Origin: Loxodes magnus
Lineage: Eukaryota > Ciliophora > Karyorelictea > Loxodida > Loxodidae
Assembly (NCBI GenBank): GCA_946699065.1
Contig: CAMPDV010000007.1
Span: forward strand, 930,001-994,000
Length of the DNA stretch: 64,000 nt
Reading direction: 5' to 3'
The position numbers and the translations under genes were made by a program. The notes under the pieces were generated by a model, which saw nothing but the letters and a program-made list of their open reading frames with translations, was not told the origin of the DNA and did no database searches. Positions 1-11,639 of the stretch are shown in pieces. Numbering within the stretch: position 1 is the first letter of the stretch; each line of letters begins with the position of its first letter.

Positions 1-1245
1 AATCTCCTATACTTATTTTTGGTAGATACGAAACTTAAAGTATAATGGAACTTAATTTTAGTACCTAGAAATAAAAAATAAAACCTATATAGGCAAGAGA
101 GTTTGAGAGTGGATAAATTATTTTATAAATGGATTAATGCCTGGTAATTTCAGGTGGTGTGAATTAGAGATATAATCTTAATTTTATGGAGTAGGAAAAA
201 ATAAATTAATTCTAATCTGAAAACGAATGATTTGAACATGGTGCTTCCTTAGATAAAGGAAAAGGGATATTTCTTATAGCAGGCGAATACAATTAAAACA
301 AATGTGAAATTTTCAAATTCGGTGATTAAAATTTCACTTAAATTGCTGATTATCCAAAGGAATCAGCTGATCTTAGTTGCACAGTAATGAATGATAAACT
401 TTTTAGTTTTGGAGGTATTGATCTTACTGAAAGTTCAGAAATGAGTAACATTTTTTCATATTGTTCATGTTTAAATATTTGAAATGAAAGCGATCAAAGC
501 CTTCCTTGACAATCTGAGACCCTTTCCCTTACTATTCCTTAAAATTGCATACTTATTTTTAACCGAAGATTCGATGAGCAGAAAAAAATATGTATTTTTG
601 ATGAAAAAGAAATATTTGTGTATTCTGAAGATTACAAAAAGGATGAACCAGCAATATTCCATAATACAAGCAAGGAAAGATATACATCTATGATAATGAT
701 CATCAGCTTTTTGTGTTCAATATTAAAAATAAAAAATGGGTTTAGATAATATTCCAATAACAATAATTTTACATTTATTTTTTCTAAATAAAAGTGACTA
801 AATTATATCAAACTTAAATAATGATCAAGTTCTTAATTATTTAAATGAAGTCATTTTTTATTCACAAAACTTGGAAATTAATAAAAATCTCAATTAGTTA
901 GTATTTTAAAAGTTTTTAGTATTAATTTAAAAATAACTAATTTAAATTTATAAAACGGATTAAAATGGTTAAGATTATTCTTAAAATAGGGTTTAACAAT
1001 ATTCGAAAAAAAATTATATTTATATCTTAAAAGAAACATCAAAATATCAAGAGACAGAATGTTAGTGCTTATTGAAAACAAAATAAATAATTTTAAGATT
1101 TAAAGCAATAACATTACCTAAATTTATGAATATTTTAATACCTAACCTTGATGATATACATAAGCAAATACAAAACTAAGTGTTTGACGTTCTTGGAGGT
1201 ATTTTAATCTCTTTTCTGCTAATCTCTAGATTATCTAGAGGCTTA
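1..1245 (+). pseudogene. Kelch-repeat protein, 5'-truncated by window edge, frame-broken
   Basis: Read with UAR=Gln and UGA=Trp, frame 3 from the left edge gives kelch-like blades, e.g. LVISGGVN near 140-165 and LFSFGGID near 400-425, each a hydrophobic strand followed by a Gly-Gly pair. At about 635-640 the frame slips at a run of A; the continuation in frame 2 reads GKIYIYDNDHQLFVFN and ends a blade with KKW near 739. A second slip of the same sense, near 740-800, leads to an Asn/Gln/Lys-rich tail (NNDQVLNYLNEV and onward to about 1245). The beginning is outside the window. Kelch proteins form beta-propellers used for protein binding; the partner here is unknown. Two frame slips in one gene, neither fitting a GT-AG intron of sensible size, make a pseudogene or assembly deletions in homopolymers the likely reading. 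Confidence in the kelch assignment is moderate. Confidence 0.6.
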
Positions 1246-2057
1246 ATATAAAAGTTTAAATGTTTTTACAACTCTTCTCCTTGTTGCGTATACTGTCACT
1301 GAGATATCCATTTGCCTAGATAATGATTGGCATTTATGATCTTTTTTATTTTTCTAAATTTATTGCAATATAATCTTTCTCTTTCTCTTTTTATTTTTAG
1401 TTGTTGTTGCATCTTATTTCTATTTTCCAATTTCTTCTAGTAGTTTCAGCATTCTTATTTAAAGTTTTGAAATTTCTAGCATCTTTTTCATAGATAAGTT
1501 CGAGAGTTACAATAATAGCATCTTTTTAATTCTAGTTTAGACTTAAATCTCTAATTTTTTCCCCTTCAATAATCATTGGCTGATTTACTTATTCTTGTAG
1601 GTCCATTTAACGCTGCAATTCGTACTGATTTTCTTTTTTTTATTTGTTGGCCAGTTCTTTCTGTTTCTATTGTTAGTGCTATGATATACTGCTATAGTCT
1701 TGTAAAATGTTTCAAAATACATTATGGTCTCTTTCTTAGGTCATGAGTCTCGATTCTATTTTCTCTGTAAGTTCAAGTTTTTCCGTTAACTTCTTATTGC
1801 CTTTCTTCAACTTTTTGACCTCTTCCTGAGGTCCAGTACGACTTTAATCATCTAATCGTAGCTTATTTACTATTTTGTGGTGAGATTAGAGGCTTCCAAA
1901 CGCATTATATTTTTAGCCAATTTCCTATACATTTCTTCAGAGGTGGGAGAATCATCCTGATGGGAGATCTTTTCGGTACCCTTTTCCTGGCCTAACCTTT
2001 CTAGGATTTCATTAATTCCCGCTCTTTAGGAGCAGCGAAGAATCTGAACCCTGACAT
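1184..2057 (-). pseudogene. Gag-like CCHC/coiled-coil element ORF, decayed copy
   Basis: On the minus strand, ATG at 2057 opens a frame that must be changed three times, always by one missing base. The pieces align to the intact copy at 30312-31169: IKVVLDL then QEEVKKLKKGNKK, then EKIESRLMTQERDHNVFWNI against GIESRFMSQERDLNAFWNI. One break is visible directly: CCTCCAGG in the intact copy is CCTCAGG here. The zinc knuckle reads CYYCNSRTYLWKRC, so the expected His is Tyr. A KRERERLYCN segment follows, matching KRIYCN of the intact copy. Just past the coding end lies a perfect 7-bp hairpin (1224-1240). Role by family resemblance: Gag/ORF1-type nucleic-acid binding protein of a mobile element. 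This copy is surely non-functional. Confidence 0.7.
1224..1240. repeat. Perfect 7-bp hairpin at 3' end of gag-like copy
   Basis: CTCTAGA, a TTA loop, then TCTAGAG. It lies downstream (minus-strand sense) of the decayed gag-like ORF, in the same relative place as the hairpins that follow or close the copies at 6783, 30312 and 38515. Confidence 0.6.
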
Positions 2058-2310
2058 ATTTTTTTATTACTTTGAAAATGATAAATGTGAAAAGCAAAGT
2101 AATTATAAAAGAGATTATTAAGAAGATTGCTTAAATAATAAAATGAATAATTAAAATTATAGTATAATTATTAATTAACAGATAAGTCATATAAGACTTT
2201 AGATATATATGTTACTAAAATATATTAAAACTGCTGCTTATTGCAATGGTAAAAATTAAGGAGATATTTATTTATAAAATAATTATAAATTAATTAATTA
2301 AAATTATTAT

Positions 2311-2345
2311 AGAGCGCGTAGCACTTCATTGGCGCGCAGCTCTTT
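2311..2345 (-). repeat. Dispersed AGAGC...GCTCT palindromic element, long-loop form
   Basis: The arms AGAGCGCG and CGCGCAGCTCT flank a 15-20 nt loop. In the minus-strand sense it closely matches 29558-29590 at the end of the upstream ORF of the unit-2 element, including the loop (GCCAATGAAGTGCTA here, ACCAACGAGGTGCAA there). It sits about 250 nt upstream of the decayed minus-strand gag-like ORF, i.e. the same order as in the unit-2 element. Related but shorter or diverged copies are at 2740, 9122 and 46645. Confidence 0.7.
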
Positions 2346-2349
2346 CAAA

Positions 2350-2722
2350 ATTAATATTTAATATTAAGAAAATGTTCTCATATTTCTTGTTAAAATTCTA
2401 GAGGTCCGATGAGTCATGTCAGCTTCTCCAAATAGGAAATCTTCTTATTAAAAATTATTCTTAAATCTTGAGTCAAATGCTTCAGTCTTCTTGAATAAGG
2501 TCTGAATAAGAGATAGTTATTAAGTCGGTAATTAGAAGGCCCGTCAGTAAAACTTTCATACTGCTAGAGAGAACCCTCGGGGTAAGTTAGATATGTCTCA
2601 ACGGAGCTTAGCCACCCTTTTCCATGGTGGCATCTAGTGCGAGATTACTCGCAATGCAGTATACACTGCACCAGATTACCTACTAATTTGGCTGAATCAA
2701 TTGACATCCATTTTATAATATA
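2350..2722 (-). other. GC-richer structured segment, coding-like on the minus strand
   Basis: This stands out from the AT-rich surroundings. On the minus strand an ATG near 2717 opens a UGA-readable frame with protein-like text (KRVAKLRWDISNLPRGF, VWKFYWRAFQLP, LIQTLFKKTEAFDSRF). On either strand it also holds three consecutive perfect stems: CCACC/GGTGG (2612-2630), TGCGAG/CTCGCA (2638-2653) and TGCAGT/ACTGCA (2655-2670). The segment between palindromes 2311 and 2740 resembles 9140-9410, which shares an ATGTCTCA box followed by a stem-loop. It could be coding sequence of a mobile element, a structured RNA, or both. I cannot decide from sequence alone. Confidence 0.4.
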
Positions 2723-2739
2723 TAATAAACTTAGATTAA

Positions 2740-2754
2740 AGAGCGCGCAGCTCT
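2740..2754. repeat. Dispersed AGAGC...GCTCT palindromic element, short form
   Basis: AGAGCGCGCAGCTCT. It has the same arms as 2311-2345 but lacks the long loop. It lies on the other side of the structured segment 2350-2722, so the two palindromes bracket that segment. Confidence 0.6.
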
Positions 2755-3143
2755 TAATAATAAAATTTTAGCACTATTTAGATGGTTTTTTATGCTAGGG
2801 AATTTCTTTAGATAATAAATGAAAACTTTTAATAGCCATTGAAAAATCATTTTATTTCAGCTGTAATTTTCCTTTGCAAAAATTAACTTTGTAGTAAAAA
2901 CATTAAAATTTTTTAAGGTTTCTTTTAGTTTAATTTCGTCAGCTAGGAAAAATTTTTAAAAAGCTAAAATTTTTATTTTTTGATAGTTTAACAGCAATCT
3001 CTTTAAAACTATAAAATTGTTTTTAATATCAAGAATGTAATTCACAAACAGATATTTCGAATTAAATTAAAAAATATTTATAAGATAGTTTCATTGGGCT
3101 TATTCAAAGAAAAAATTAACTTAAATTTTTTATTATAAATAAA

Positions 3144-3270
3144 ATGGCAATTAAGAAATAACAGACCTTTCCAATAAAGTCTAATAACTCTTAGTGGATG
3201 TAACCAACGAAATATACCTCCTTTTGATGAAGAACTAGAATTAAAAAATGCTATTAAGTAATCTTGATAA
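3144..3270 (+). pseudogene. 5' fragment of a gag-like ORF
   Basis: The start ATGGCAATTAAGAAATAACAGACC gives MAIKKQQT, which matches MAPKKQQT at the start of the copy at 6783, with a similar AT-rich leader before each ATG. Similarity fades after about 10 codons and no coiled coil or zinc knuckle follows, so this is at most a truncated or badly decayed 5' end. Confidence 0.4.
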
Positions 3271-3544
3271 CGAATTAATTATTTAAAAAATTATATGAAA
3301 ATTTAAAATCGGAAAAGATGACTATACGATAGGAATTAGCTCTAACACGTCTTTGAAGTAATAATTTTAATTCTATTTTATTTTAATAATAATACATCTA
3401 GAACCTTTTCATTTTTTGAAATGGAAAAAAATCAATATTTATGAAATTAAAAATTTTAGATGTTATTTATTGATTCTCTTATAGTTAATTTAAAGAAATT
3501 TCATTTTTTATATAAACTCATTATTCAAAAGCTTTAATTAATTA

Positions 3545-3724
3545 ATTAATTAAAATAATGCTTGTCTTTTGACTAGATTTTTGAAACATCTTTTTAAAGT
3601 TTGAAAGATTCTTCTTTTTCTAATAATTCTTTGTTCTTCGTCTAGTAGTTCTTGCTTTCTTCTTCGGATCTTCCTGTCGCTCAATGGAAAGAAAGGCGTT
3701 GCTTTGTATCAGATCGAACTCCAT
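3545..3724 (-). pseudogene. Charged coding-like segment, possible relative of the element's upstream ORF
   Basis: Minus strand from ATG at 3724 reads MEFDLIQSNAFLSIERQ, then after a one-base slip SEEESKNYQTKNKELLEKEE. Base composition is clearly richer than the flanks. The opening vaguely resembles MELFNIIRD of the upstream ORF at 29114, and it lies upstream of the minus-strand palindrome and gag-like copy, the order expected for that element. The similarity is weak and the assignment is an inference. Confidence 0.3.
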
Positions 3725-4231
3725 GTAACTTTTCTAATTTTCTATTTGCATGTTATATAATTGTTTTGAAATTCATTATTTATTTTATAACAAAAAATTT
3801 TAATATTAATATAATTATAAAAAACATAAGTTGGCAAATTAAATATTGGCTCTTAAATTTGCAACCTATTTTTTTCCAACTTCTTGATTGTTTTAGAGTC
3901 TATCAATAATAGTTCAAATGCTTCTACCACTGCTCTTTTTTTGCTTTATATATATATTTCTTGTGATAACCAGATTTAGTTTCAATTTAGATATTTAATA
4001 TTTACTTAAAGGTAAACTATTGTGCGCAAATATTAAAATTTAAGAATACCTTTTAATTTAGTTTAAAACCATAAATTTTATAATCTCTAAATAGAGGAGA
4101 ATATGTTTAAATTTTCATTTTGAATACTCTGATAAAATTTATTTTATAAAATAAATTTTCTCATTTTTTGCCTTTTTAGTCTTAATAAAATTAGTGAATA
4201 TATAATTTAAAATAATGCTTTTTTACAATTC

Positions 4232-5132
4232 ATGGAAAATCAATGATAATCTTCTAGAGAGAAAAAGAAACATGAAGGAATATAAAAAATTGCTCATCAG
4301 GCCTAGTAACAAAAATCATTCAAATATTCATTAAAGCACCCCGCAGCATAATTAGACACCTTTGTCTGCTGAGAAATCTTAGCAAAAGTAATAGACTTAG
4401 CCTCCTCAATTAGTTTATTTAAACTCCAAATTTAGCGTCCTAAGAATGGTCGTTGTTGAACTTTAGCCGATTTTAAAGAAGCTCAAGCTGGAAAATCATC
4501 TGAATAAGCAGCTATCAATCAGAATTTTGCAAAACTCTAATCGCATAGAGAATAGACTTGAGTCTAAGGCCCAATCATTTAAGGTAGAGCTTGCAACTCT
4601 GAAATAGAAGTTAAAGGTAGCAAAGAAAGTAAATTAAAAGAAAATTAAAGATTGGAAATAGTGTAAAAGATGGAATTAAATACTAATTAAGTTCTAAAAC
4701 CCCAGTGGTTTTTATGAAGTAGAGCAACTATCCCTCCTAAATTGCTTTCGACCTTTTTTTATTAGAGTTAAAACTTATAAAAGATCATAGAAAAATATAA
4801 TACTTATGGAAAAACTTGATACTTCTATCAAAACGTTTCAGAATTTGAAAGGAGTTAGAAGCATACTGAAGTAAAATTTACAAGTAAGAACGAAGGTGTA
4901 GCGGATGGGAAAAATCTATAATGGAATGTATTGCAATTCATAAGGGAAATATACAAAAGGAATATACTGGAAGCAATAATGGAGCCAGAAGTAATGATGA
5001 GAAATATCTTATATGAAGAAGAGAACATATCTTTCTTCGAGTATGATCTATCAGCCTGGTTTGAGTACCAGAAAATTCTCCTGTCTATGACTGGAATAAA
5101 CATAAAAAGATCAGAAGTTGAAATATCCTAGA
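4232..5132 (+). pseudogene. Gag-like element ORF, decayed copy
   Basis: ATG at 4232 opens a basic, Gln-rich N-terminal part. After a frame slip near 4455 the coiled-coil part appears (LKKLKLENHLNKQL, then NRIENRLESKAQSFK), matching IESRFMSQ of the intact copies. In 4815-4990 another frame gives KIYNGMYCNSQGKYTKGIYW, matching the post-knuckle KRIYCNPDGSIYK of copy 30312. No intact CCHC knuckle was found between them. Segments from more than one frame and the missing knuckle mark it as dead. Confidence 0.5.
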
Positions 5133-5815
5133 AGTATTACTAATTTTTTAATTGATATTACCTTCTATTTACTTTATAAATTACTTGAAAATTAAATAAT
5201 TTTAACATTTATAAAATATTTATAGATATAAGTGATACCTTTTATTTTAATTTAAAATATAAACAACAATCTTCAAATATTAAAAAAAAAATATTTTTTT
5301 AGAACTATAGAAATTATAATTTTCACTTTATTTGAATTTAATTCCTTTTTTAAATAAATATAATAAAATAAAGAATTTAATGAAAAACTTTTTAAGAAGT
5401 AATATTAAAAAATAATTCAAATAATAATAATTAAATTTAAATTTTCCATAATAAATTAAATCAATTTTTTAGTTTATATAAAATATAAATAAAATAGTTT
5501 AAAAAACACATTTTTGACTTCGAACTATCTAATAAAGTAAATAATATTAGATTGTATTTAATTTATTTCAACTATATTTTTAGTTTAATTTTAAGTTAAA
5601 TTTACCGCTAATAGTAAAAATCTTATTTATGATTAAAAAAATTTGATTTAATCCAGTTTCTTTTCTTTAAGATAATATAAATGTTAAAATTTTATATAAT
5701 GATTTTTTAATTAAACTAATTTAAATATAAGTTTATTTAATTTTACTTTAGATTTTTCTTAATTTACAAATAATATTATTTTTATATTAAAATTATTTTT
5801 ATAATTAATTATGGT
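5133..5815. other. AT-rich intergenic DNA
   Basis: Extremely AT-rich with long A and T runs. I see no gene-like frame, hairpin cluster or repeat that I can support. Confidence 0.5.
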
Positions 5816-5819
5816 ATTT

Positions 5820-6110
5820 AAAGGTAATTGAAATGCTACAAGGAATCTAAATCCAAATTGTTATTTTGGTTAATTGTGCCCTTTGATTGTTTCACGCGGT
5901 AACGTTCTTGTTTAATTTTTTAATGAAGATGATGTTTCGATAAGGACGATTAAAGTCTAATCTTTAGTAATACCTGTCTTGAATTACAGACTTGATGATG
6001 GCTTACACTGCCTAAAAAATAGACGGATTAAATCAATCCTCAAACATACTTTTCGTGTTGATATTTTGGTTTTATTTACTGACTTCTGAAAATCCGAAAT
6101 CCTGAACTTT
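5820..6110. other. Composition island, possibly a coding remnant
   Basis: A roughly 290-nt stretch with noticeably more G and C than its flanks. The best protein-like reading is on the minus strand from an ATG near 6050: MFEDWFNPSIFQAVQAIIK, then RLDFNRPYRNIIFIKKLNK. FNP also occurs in the gag-like family (FNPSGQM, FNPYMD), but nothing else ties it to that family. The plus strand also has an open hydrophobic frame, so strand is uncertain. Confidence 0.25.
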
Positions 6111-6114
6111 TTAG

Positions 6115-6780
6115 GATACTTAATAATTTCATTTATTCATAAATTCGAAATTATTTTTATTTCTCTTTATAATTATAGTAATTTTAAAGTTGAAGTTCTT
6201 ATAACTTTGATAAATAAGATTTAAAAAAATAATTATTTAAATTTTTCGAATCCTTATTTATAAATATAAATTATAATTTATCTTTAAATTAAGTTCTAAA
6301 ATTTAAAATTTATATTTGCAATTTTATTATTTTAATGTATTTTTTGATTTTAATTTGTATTATATATTTTAATAATTTATCCCAATTATTTTTTTATAAA
6401 TGATATTTCCTAAGATACTTTGATTTTAAATTTCATTTATATAATATACTATAATCTTAAAGCAAAAAATCTATTTTTTAATATAATAAATTTATCTTTT
6501 TTAATTAAAAATATCTTTTTGTATAATTTAGATTTTTTGATTGCTAAATATAATGTTAAATATTATTTATCTTAAATTTTCGAATAAATTTATTTAATTT
6601 TAGCTTTAAATGTTATTTTATCTGATTAAACTTTAAAAAAATTAATTTTTTTATTGGATAATTATTAATTTGATTATTAATCTTATTATAAATATAATAA
6701 TATATTTATTTTTAATATTCTTTTTATTTTATTATTATATTTTTAATAAGATTTTAATACTAATTTTAATTTATTTAATA
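6115..6780. other. AT-rich intergenic DNA
   Basis: Almost pure A/T. Nothing supported. Confidence 0.5.
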
Positions 6781-6782
6781 AA

Positions 6783-7600
6783 ATGGCACCTAAGAAATAA
6801 TAGACCTCTATTAACGAATACTTGAAAAAATAAGAATAACCTAATTTAATTGAAGAATAGCCTTAATAAGATAAAGATTAATAATCTAAGGAATCCTTTG
6901 CATAATCAGATCAGCAAAGGATATCAAATATCTAATATGACTTGAAAAAGCAAAGATAAAAAAAAGAAAATTTAGAAAACTTACTAGAAAAATTAATGGA
7001 ATAATTAAACCTATAATTCCCATCCATAGATGAATTATTAAATAAAATCTAATCGTAAATAGTAATTAAATTGGAATAAATTGATAAATAGATTAACGAA
7101 GTCCCCTCAAATGTTCCAATTTCATTTTTCTTAAATTGAATATCAAATAAAGCAACTTTAAGAAAAATAAGAATAATAATAAGTAATAATTAAAAAATTA
7201 TAAGATTAATAAGATTAATAATCAAATATCCCAATGGAAATCGAATCTGAATTCTAATAATAAGAAATAAATAAGATCAATTATTATCGCAAAAAGATTC
7301 GGTGCTATTTATGCTAGAAAAATAATTGTTGGAAAAAATGTTGGAAGAAACAAGAAATTGAAAAAATTACCAAGTAATAAATATTAGACTAACTTTTCAG
7401 AATATGACCAACAAGAACAGGATAAGTATACAGAAAGAAATTCTACAACTCAAGAAACAACGAGTTTTATAAAAATGGAAGAAGAAACTATAACGATAAT
7501 TAGTGGATGAGGGAGAGACAAAGATGGCGGACTAATGTAGTCCTACGCAGTCCTTTAGTTCAGGAAAGAGCAGGAACAAAAACAAGTGAACCCTGGAGCT
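6783..7600 (+). pseudogene. Gag-like CCHC/coiled-coil element ORF, partly decayed
   Basis: ATG at 6783 gives MAPKKQQTSINEYLKKQEQ, then a long Lys/Glu/Gln coiled-coil region (DLKKQRQKKENLENLLEK). Around 7120-7200 the frame shifts by the equivalent of two missing bases, and the new frame reads NIPMEIESE followed by a modified knuckle CYLCQKNNCWKKC: first Cys pair intact, His replaced by Cys, spacing one short. Then RIWPTRTGQVYRKKF follows, the family's C-terminal signature (compare YPTRNGEIYKKK at 12946). A perfect hairpin GGACTA-ATG-TAGTCC sits at 7529-7543. Likely role by family: RNA/DNA-binding structural protein of a mobile element. The frame break and altered knuckle argue against activity. 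Confidence 0.6.
7529..7543. repeat. Perfect 6-bp hairpin near 3' end of gag-like copy
   Basis: GGACTA, loop ATG, TAGTCC. Its position near the end of the gag-like reading frame parallels the hairpins at 1224, 31198 and 39209. Confidence 0.55.
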
Positions 7601-7620
7601 CTTTTCTAAAACTATAAGCT

Positions 7621-9118
7621 TAATTTTATCCTTTATCCTTTTTTAAATCATTTGCCTTATTTAATTTTATAAAAGCCTCAATTAAATTTAAGTTAATTGA
7701 TTGCTAATCTTAAATTTATCATAAATTTTTTTATATAATTTTGATTTTAAATTATTTTGTTATATTATATACATTCGTTATAAAATAATTAGATCTAAAT
7801 TTTAAACTTATAATTTATTTTTAATTTTTATTTATATCAATTTTAATATTTAATTAAAACAAAATTATGAAAAAATTTCTTAAAATATAAAGCTTTTTAT
7901 TATTGATTATTTTCTAAATTATATTTTAATCAAATAAATTTAAATATAAATTGATATTTACTTTTCAAATTTTTAATTTATTAGAGAATTCATTTATATT
8001 AACATTTTTATTTGCTATCTTTATAAAACTATTTCGTTTTTAATTTTTTAATTTTAATTTTTTTCAAATTTGATTAATAATTTATTATAAAATTAAATTT
8101 TAAAATTATTTTTTTTTTACATAATTAGTAGCATGCTATGAATTGATAAATTAATTAGAATTATAATTTTTATTTAATCAATATATTTTTTATTTTTAAA
8201 TATTTAACTTCATTTTTTATTATTGAGTTTTTATGTTTTGATTATATTACCCATTTTTGATTCACTATATTATATTAGATTAGTGAACTTATTTATGTTA
8301 AAATATTAATTATTTCTTTAAATAAACTTTTAATTAACTGCAAATTTTTAATATTTAATATTTATTTGCCAGGAAAAATTACAAAATTATTCATTTTTTT
8401 GTTAAGAAATTGAAGTTGAAAATTCTAATGAAAAGATAAATCTAAAATAAATAATTTTTTTAATTACTAGTAGTTATTTAATTACTTTAAAAATAATTAT
8501 TATTATATTCAAATTTTTTATTTTTGAAAGCTTAAATAATTTTAAATTATGCAAAATTTAAAAAAGGAATATTATTTTTTGATTAATATATTTTATTTAT
8601 AATTTTAACTTTAAAAGAGAAAATCTAATCTACTATCTTCTTTTTTATTGACTTTGATAGGAAACTATAGAAAGTGGAATTAATAATATGGTAGAGTAAA
8701 TTATATTTTTTTAATTATCTTTCTCAATTCATGTTTATTACTCGAGTTCTTACATGAGTTAGTGTATGCTTTTCGGCAAATGATATAAATTAATGTAAAT
8801 GTAAATCTAAAAAATTATCTCGTAAACCAATCTGAATCATCGTTGGAAAGAATAAAAGAAATTAAATAATTAAAAATAAAATTAGCAAAAGCCTTTTAAT
8901 TGCGAAAACTATATAATGATGTTGAGAAGAAAATCTAGTCAAATAACAGGCAAGGAAACGAAGAAAAAAATTGATAAAATTGTGATATGAATTATTTAGA
9001 AAATAAATATAATAATTATTTAAAAGTTTAAGTCATTTAAATGATATTAATATATCTCTATGTGTTTTATTAAACACCTTTATTATTATTATTTTTCTTA
9101 TTCTTAAAAAACATAGAT
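7621..9118. other. AT-rich intergenic DNA with a short ATT-repeat
   Basis: No supported gene. Around 9080-9093 an ATT/TTA microsatellite-like run precedes the palindrome at 9122; similar runs end the gag-like elements at 31262 and 39328, so a repeat copy may end here. Confidence 0.4.
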
Positions 9119-9121
9119 TAT

Positions 9122-9136
9122 AGAGCGTACAGCTCT
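9122..9136. repeat. Dispersed AGAGC...GCTCT palindromic element, short form
   Basis: AGAGCGTACAGCTCT preceded by TTAT and followed by TTAA, the same flanks as at 2311 and 46645. It borders the structured segment 9140-9410 as the 2311/2740 pair borders 2350-2722. Confidence 0.6.
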
Positions 9137-9139
9137 TTA

Positions 9140-9410
9140 ATTAAAGTCTTTTAAAGTTTAAAAGTGTACTATGATGCATTCTTCCCTGTACTAGCATCCC
9201 TTGGAAATTATTTTCCCCTATAGGGCCAGTGTTGGAGTGCTTCCCTAAAAAGACCTTAATCTCAGGCATCGTTCAACATATTGTTACTTGATGTCTCAGT
9301 TTTGACATACTTGGCTCCAGCCAAGATTCTTGTTCATGTCTTCACACAGGGTTCATCCTAGTTACTGAGTTTCTTTCAATCATAGTGAGAGGATTTCTCC
9401 TCCCTATTTA
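9140..9410 (-). other. GC-richer structured segment, relative of 2350-2722
   Basis: It contains a perfect stem CTTGGCT-CC-AGCCAAG (9310-9325), a CCCTATAGGG palindrome near 9216 and GAGGA/TCCTC (9389-9402). An ATGTCTCA box precedes the main stem, as at 2590-2600 in the other copy. On the minus strand two frames read as plausible protein (e.g. SVTRMNPVWRHEQESWLEPS), so coding is possible but not settled. Together with 2350-2722 this may be a repeat family whose core is RNA or DNA structure. Confidence 0.35.
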
Positions 9411-9601
9411 AAATAAATTATTTAGTACTAGATTAAAAATATATTTAAGATTAGAACTTTATAGAAAATAAAGAGTAAATAATATTAAATTATATAATTA
9501 AAGTTAATATTACTTTATTTTTATACATTTTCAAAATTAATTAGGTGCATTTCTTTGCATCTTATTTCATAATTAAATGAACTAAGAAAGGTATATAACT
9601 A

Positions 9602-10020
9602 ATGAAAAAATTAAATCTAAAATGTTCCTGAAATAAAATACCAATGATTGATTTTATAGATAATCTTACAAATAATTTAAATTAACGTGACTTTATAATT
9701 ATTAGGTTAACCACAAGTAAATAAGATACATCTTGAAAAATGGAGTCACGGCAGGTTACGTCCCTTACGAATACCAAAAAAGTGCTCATTTATCATCCCA
9801 TTTCAGATTCCAGGCCAAATAACTGAGCAGAAAATCATTCTGTTCCAGATTTAAAGAAAAAGCAAAAACAGTGGAAGACATTGTCTATTATGGCTATTTA
9901 ATTCAAACCTATGATGAAGCTATCCTTTTCATCATCCCTCAATTGATGATTTAAGTTCCTTCGGAGATATACCAAAAAAACAAGCTAAGCAAGATAATTC
10001 TTAGGAGCATACATCTTAAT
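9602..10020 (+). CDS. Unknown small gene, may contain a mini-intron; possibly decayed
   Basis: ATG at 9602 starts MKKLNLKCSWNKIPMIDFID and continues NLTNNLNQRDFIII. Removing a candidate 20-nt GT-AG intron at 9706-9725 (GTTAACCACAAGTAAATAAG) joins DFIIIR to YILKNGVTAGYVPYEYQKS and HLSSHFRFQAKQLSRK, FKEKAKTVEDIVYYGYL. The joined text is far more protein-like than either frame alone. The 3' end is unclear: two frames remain open past 9950 and no nearby in-frame TGA is convincing. I recognise no family. Neighbouring DNA is repeat-rich, so a partial or dead gene is possible. The end coordinate is only where the composition drops. Confidence 0.35.
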
Positions 10021-10024
10021 ATTT

Positions 10025-11635
10025 TATAATAAACTTAGATAGAAATTATACTAAAATATAATATAATTTTTAGAAAAATAAAAATTTATGGTAGTAAATA
10101 TATGATTTATTTATTCTTTTTAATATGATTATATTAACTATTTATATTTTTAAGGAATTCAATAGAAAATAATTATAGAAGACAGAAAGTTGCTAAAATT
10201 AACTATAGTAATAAAAAAGATTTTCTAGTTTTTTAATGAAAAGAAAACTTTTTCATATTTGAGAAAAATAAATACTTCTATATTTCATTTTATATCAGAA
10301 AATGAAAACTTCATAGCCATAATGAGTTTAAAAGGAACATTTCAAATTTATAAAATATGATTTGCTAGGAGTAGAAAAAGTTACTTAGTAAGCCTTCTTG
10401 AAATCTTTTACAAACTTTTTTTCAAGTTCATCCAAAACTTTAGTTGTTCATCTTTGGCTACTCTGTGGAATTTATTCTTTTCCTAATTCAAATTTAGATA
10501 ATGTATTAAATCTGTACAAAATTTTAAAATGCAAAAAGTCGCATTCCTCTCATAAAACAATATAATTTTTGTATTGCAAATAATTTCTTAATTGCAACTT
10601 TTTTGATAGAGGATTAAAAAATTTTTATGATCGAAGAATCTAATTAACCATTTAAACATCTTATTAATAATTATTTAGAAAGCTCTCATTATTTTACTTA
10701 ACTTTATTTTTATTTTAAAATGCAAAAAATTTTTTGAATTTCTAGTTTTTTTGTTTTAACTAGATAAATATTTTTAATTTATCCATTATTTCCATACAAG
10801 AACTCTATAATATAGTTATTTATTTATTCGCAGCTTTAAATCTAGTAATTACATAATATTAATTACTTTTATTCTCTTTCTAGCAAGCCTCCTATAATAA
10901 TTTATTAAATTTTTTTATATCTGATAACAGAAAGAAATTTAATGAGACCTTCACCCATCCTCTTTTCTTTTTCGAAGTCATATGAAACAGCTACAATAAT
11001 TTAGCTTATTATTCATTCTATTTAAAAGTTATGAATATTTTAAATTTAATTAATCTAATGACCTGAAGTGGTTTTTTCTCTTATGTTTAGAATAAATCTG
11101 TAATGTGGCTAAAATATTATCTGTATAGATTCTATTATTTGATGATCTTATAAATTGATAGAAATTAAATTATATATCGCAATTGTTAAAAATTATAACT
11201 ATCACTAGAAAAATTTTACTATTAAAGCAGCTTAAGCATAACAAAATAAATAACTTATTAATTGCAAGAATTATAATAAAATAAAATCTACAATCTTTAA
11301 TATGCTATTTACAATTTTACTATCCTAGTATAATTTACCTATTGAATCTTTTCTGACTAAAACATTTAGATTGCAACTCTTTAAGATAATATATAAGTAT
11401 ATTCAATAAATTCATATTTTATTCATATTTTTATATATAAATCATTGAGCACAGAGCTTTTTTAATTTAGTTAGCAAAATATGTCTCTTTTTTCTTTGGA
11501 ATAATTTTTTTGATGCATTAAAGTTCATCTTAATCAATAAGGTAACAATATAACACTTTTAGTTACGTAGAAATCTTATAAATTTCTCTTTAATGGATTT
11601 ATAAGGAAAATAGCAAAAATATTATAATTTCTCTG
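10025..11635. other. AT-rich intergenic DNA
   Basis: No gene-like frame that I trust, no strong repeats. Short better-composed patches near 10390 and 10950 do not extend into recognisable protein. Confidence 0.4.
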
Positions 11636-11639
11636 CTGG

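Noticed and set aside
2400-2440. Hammerhead-like core (GATGAG) in the structured segment
   Set aside because: The matching GAAA core strand and a cleavage-site context were not found.
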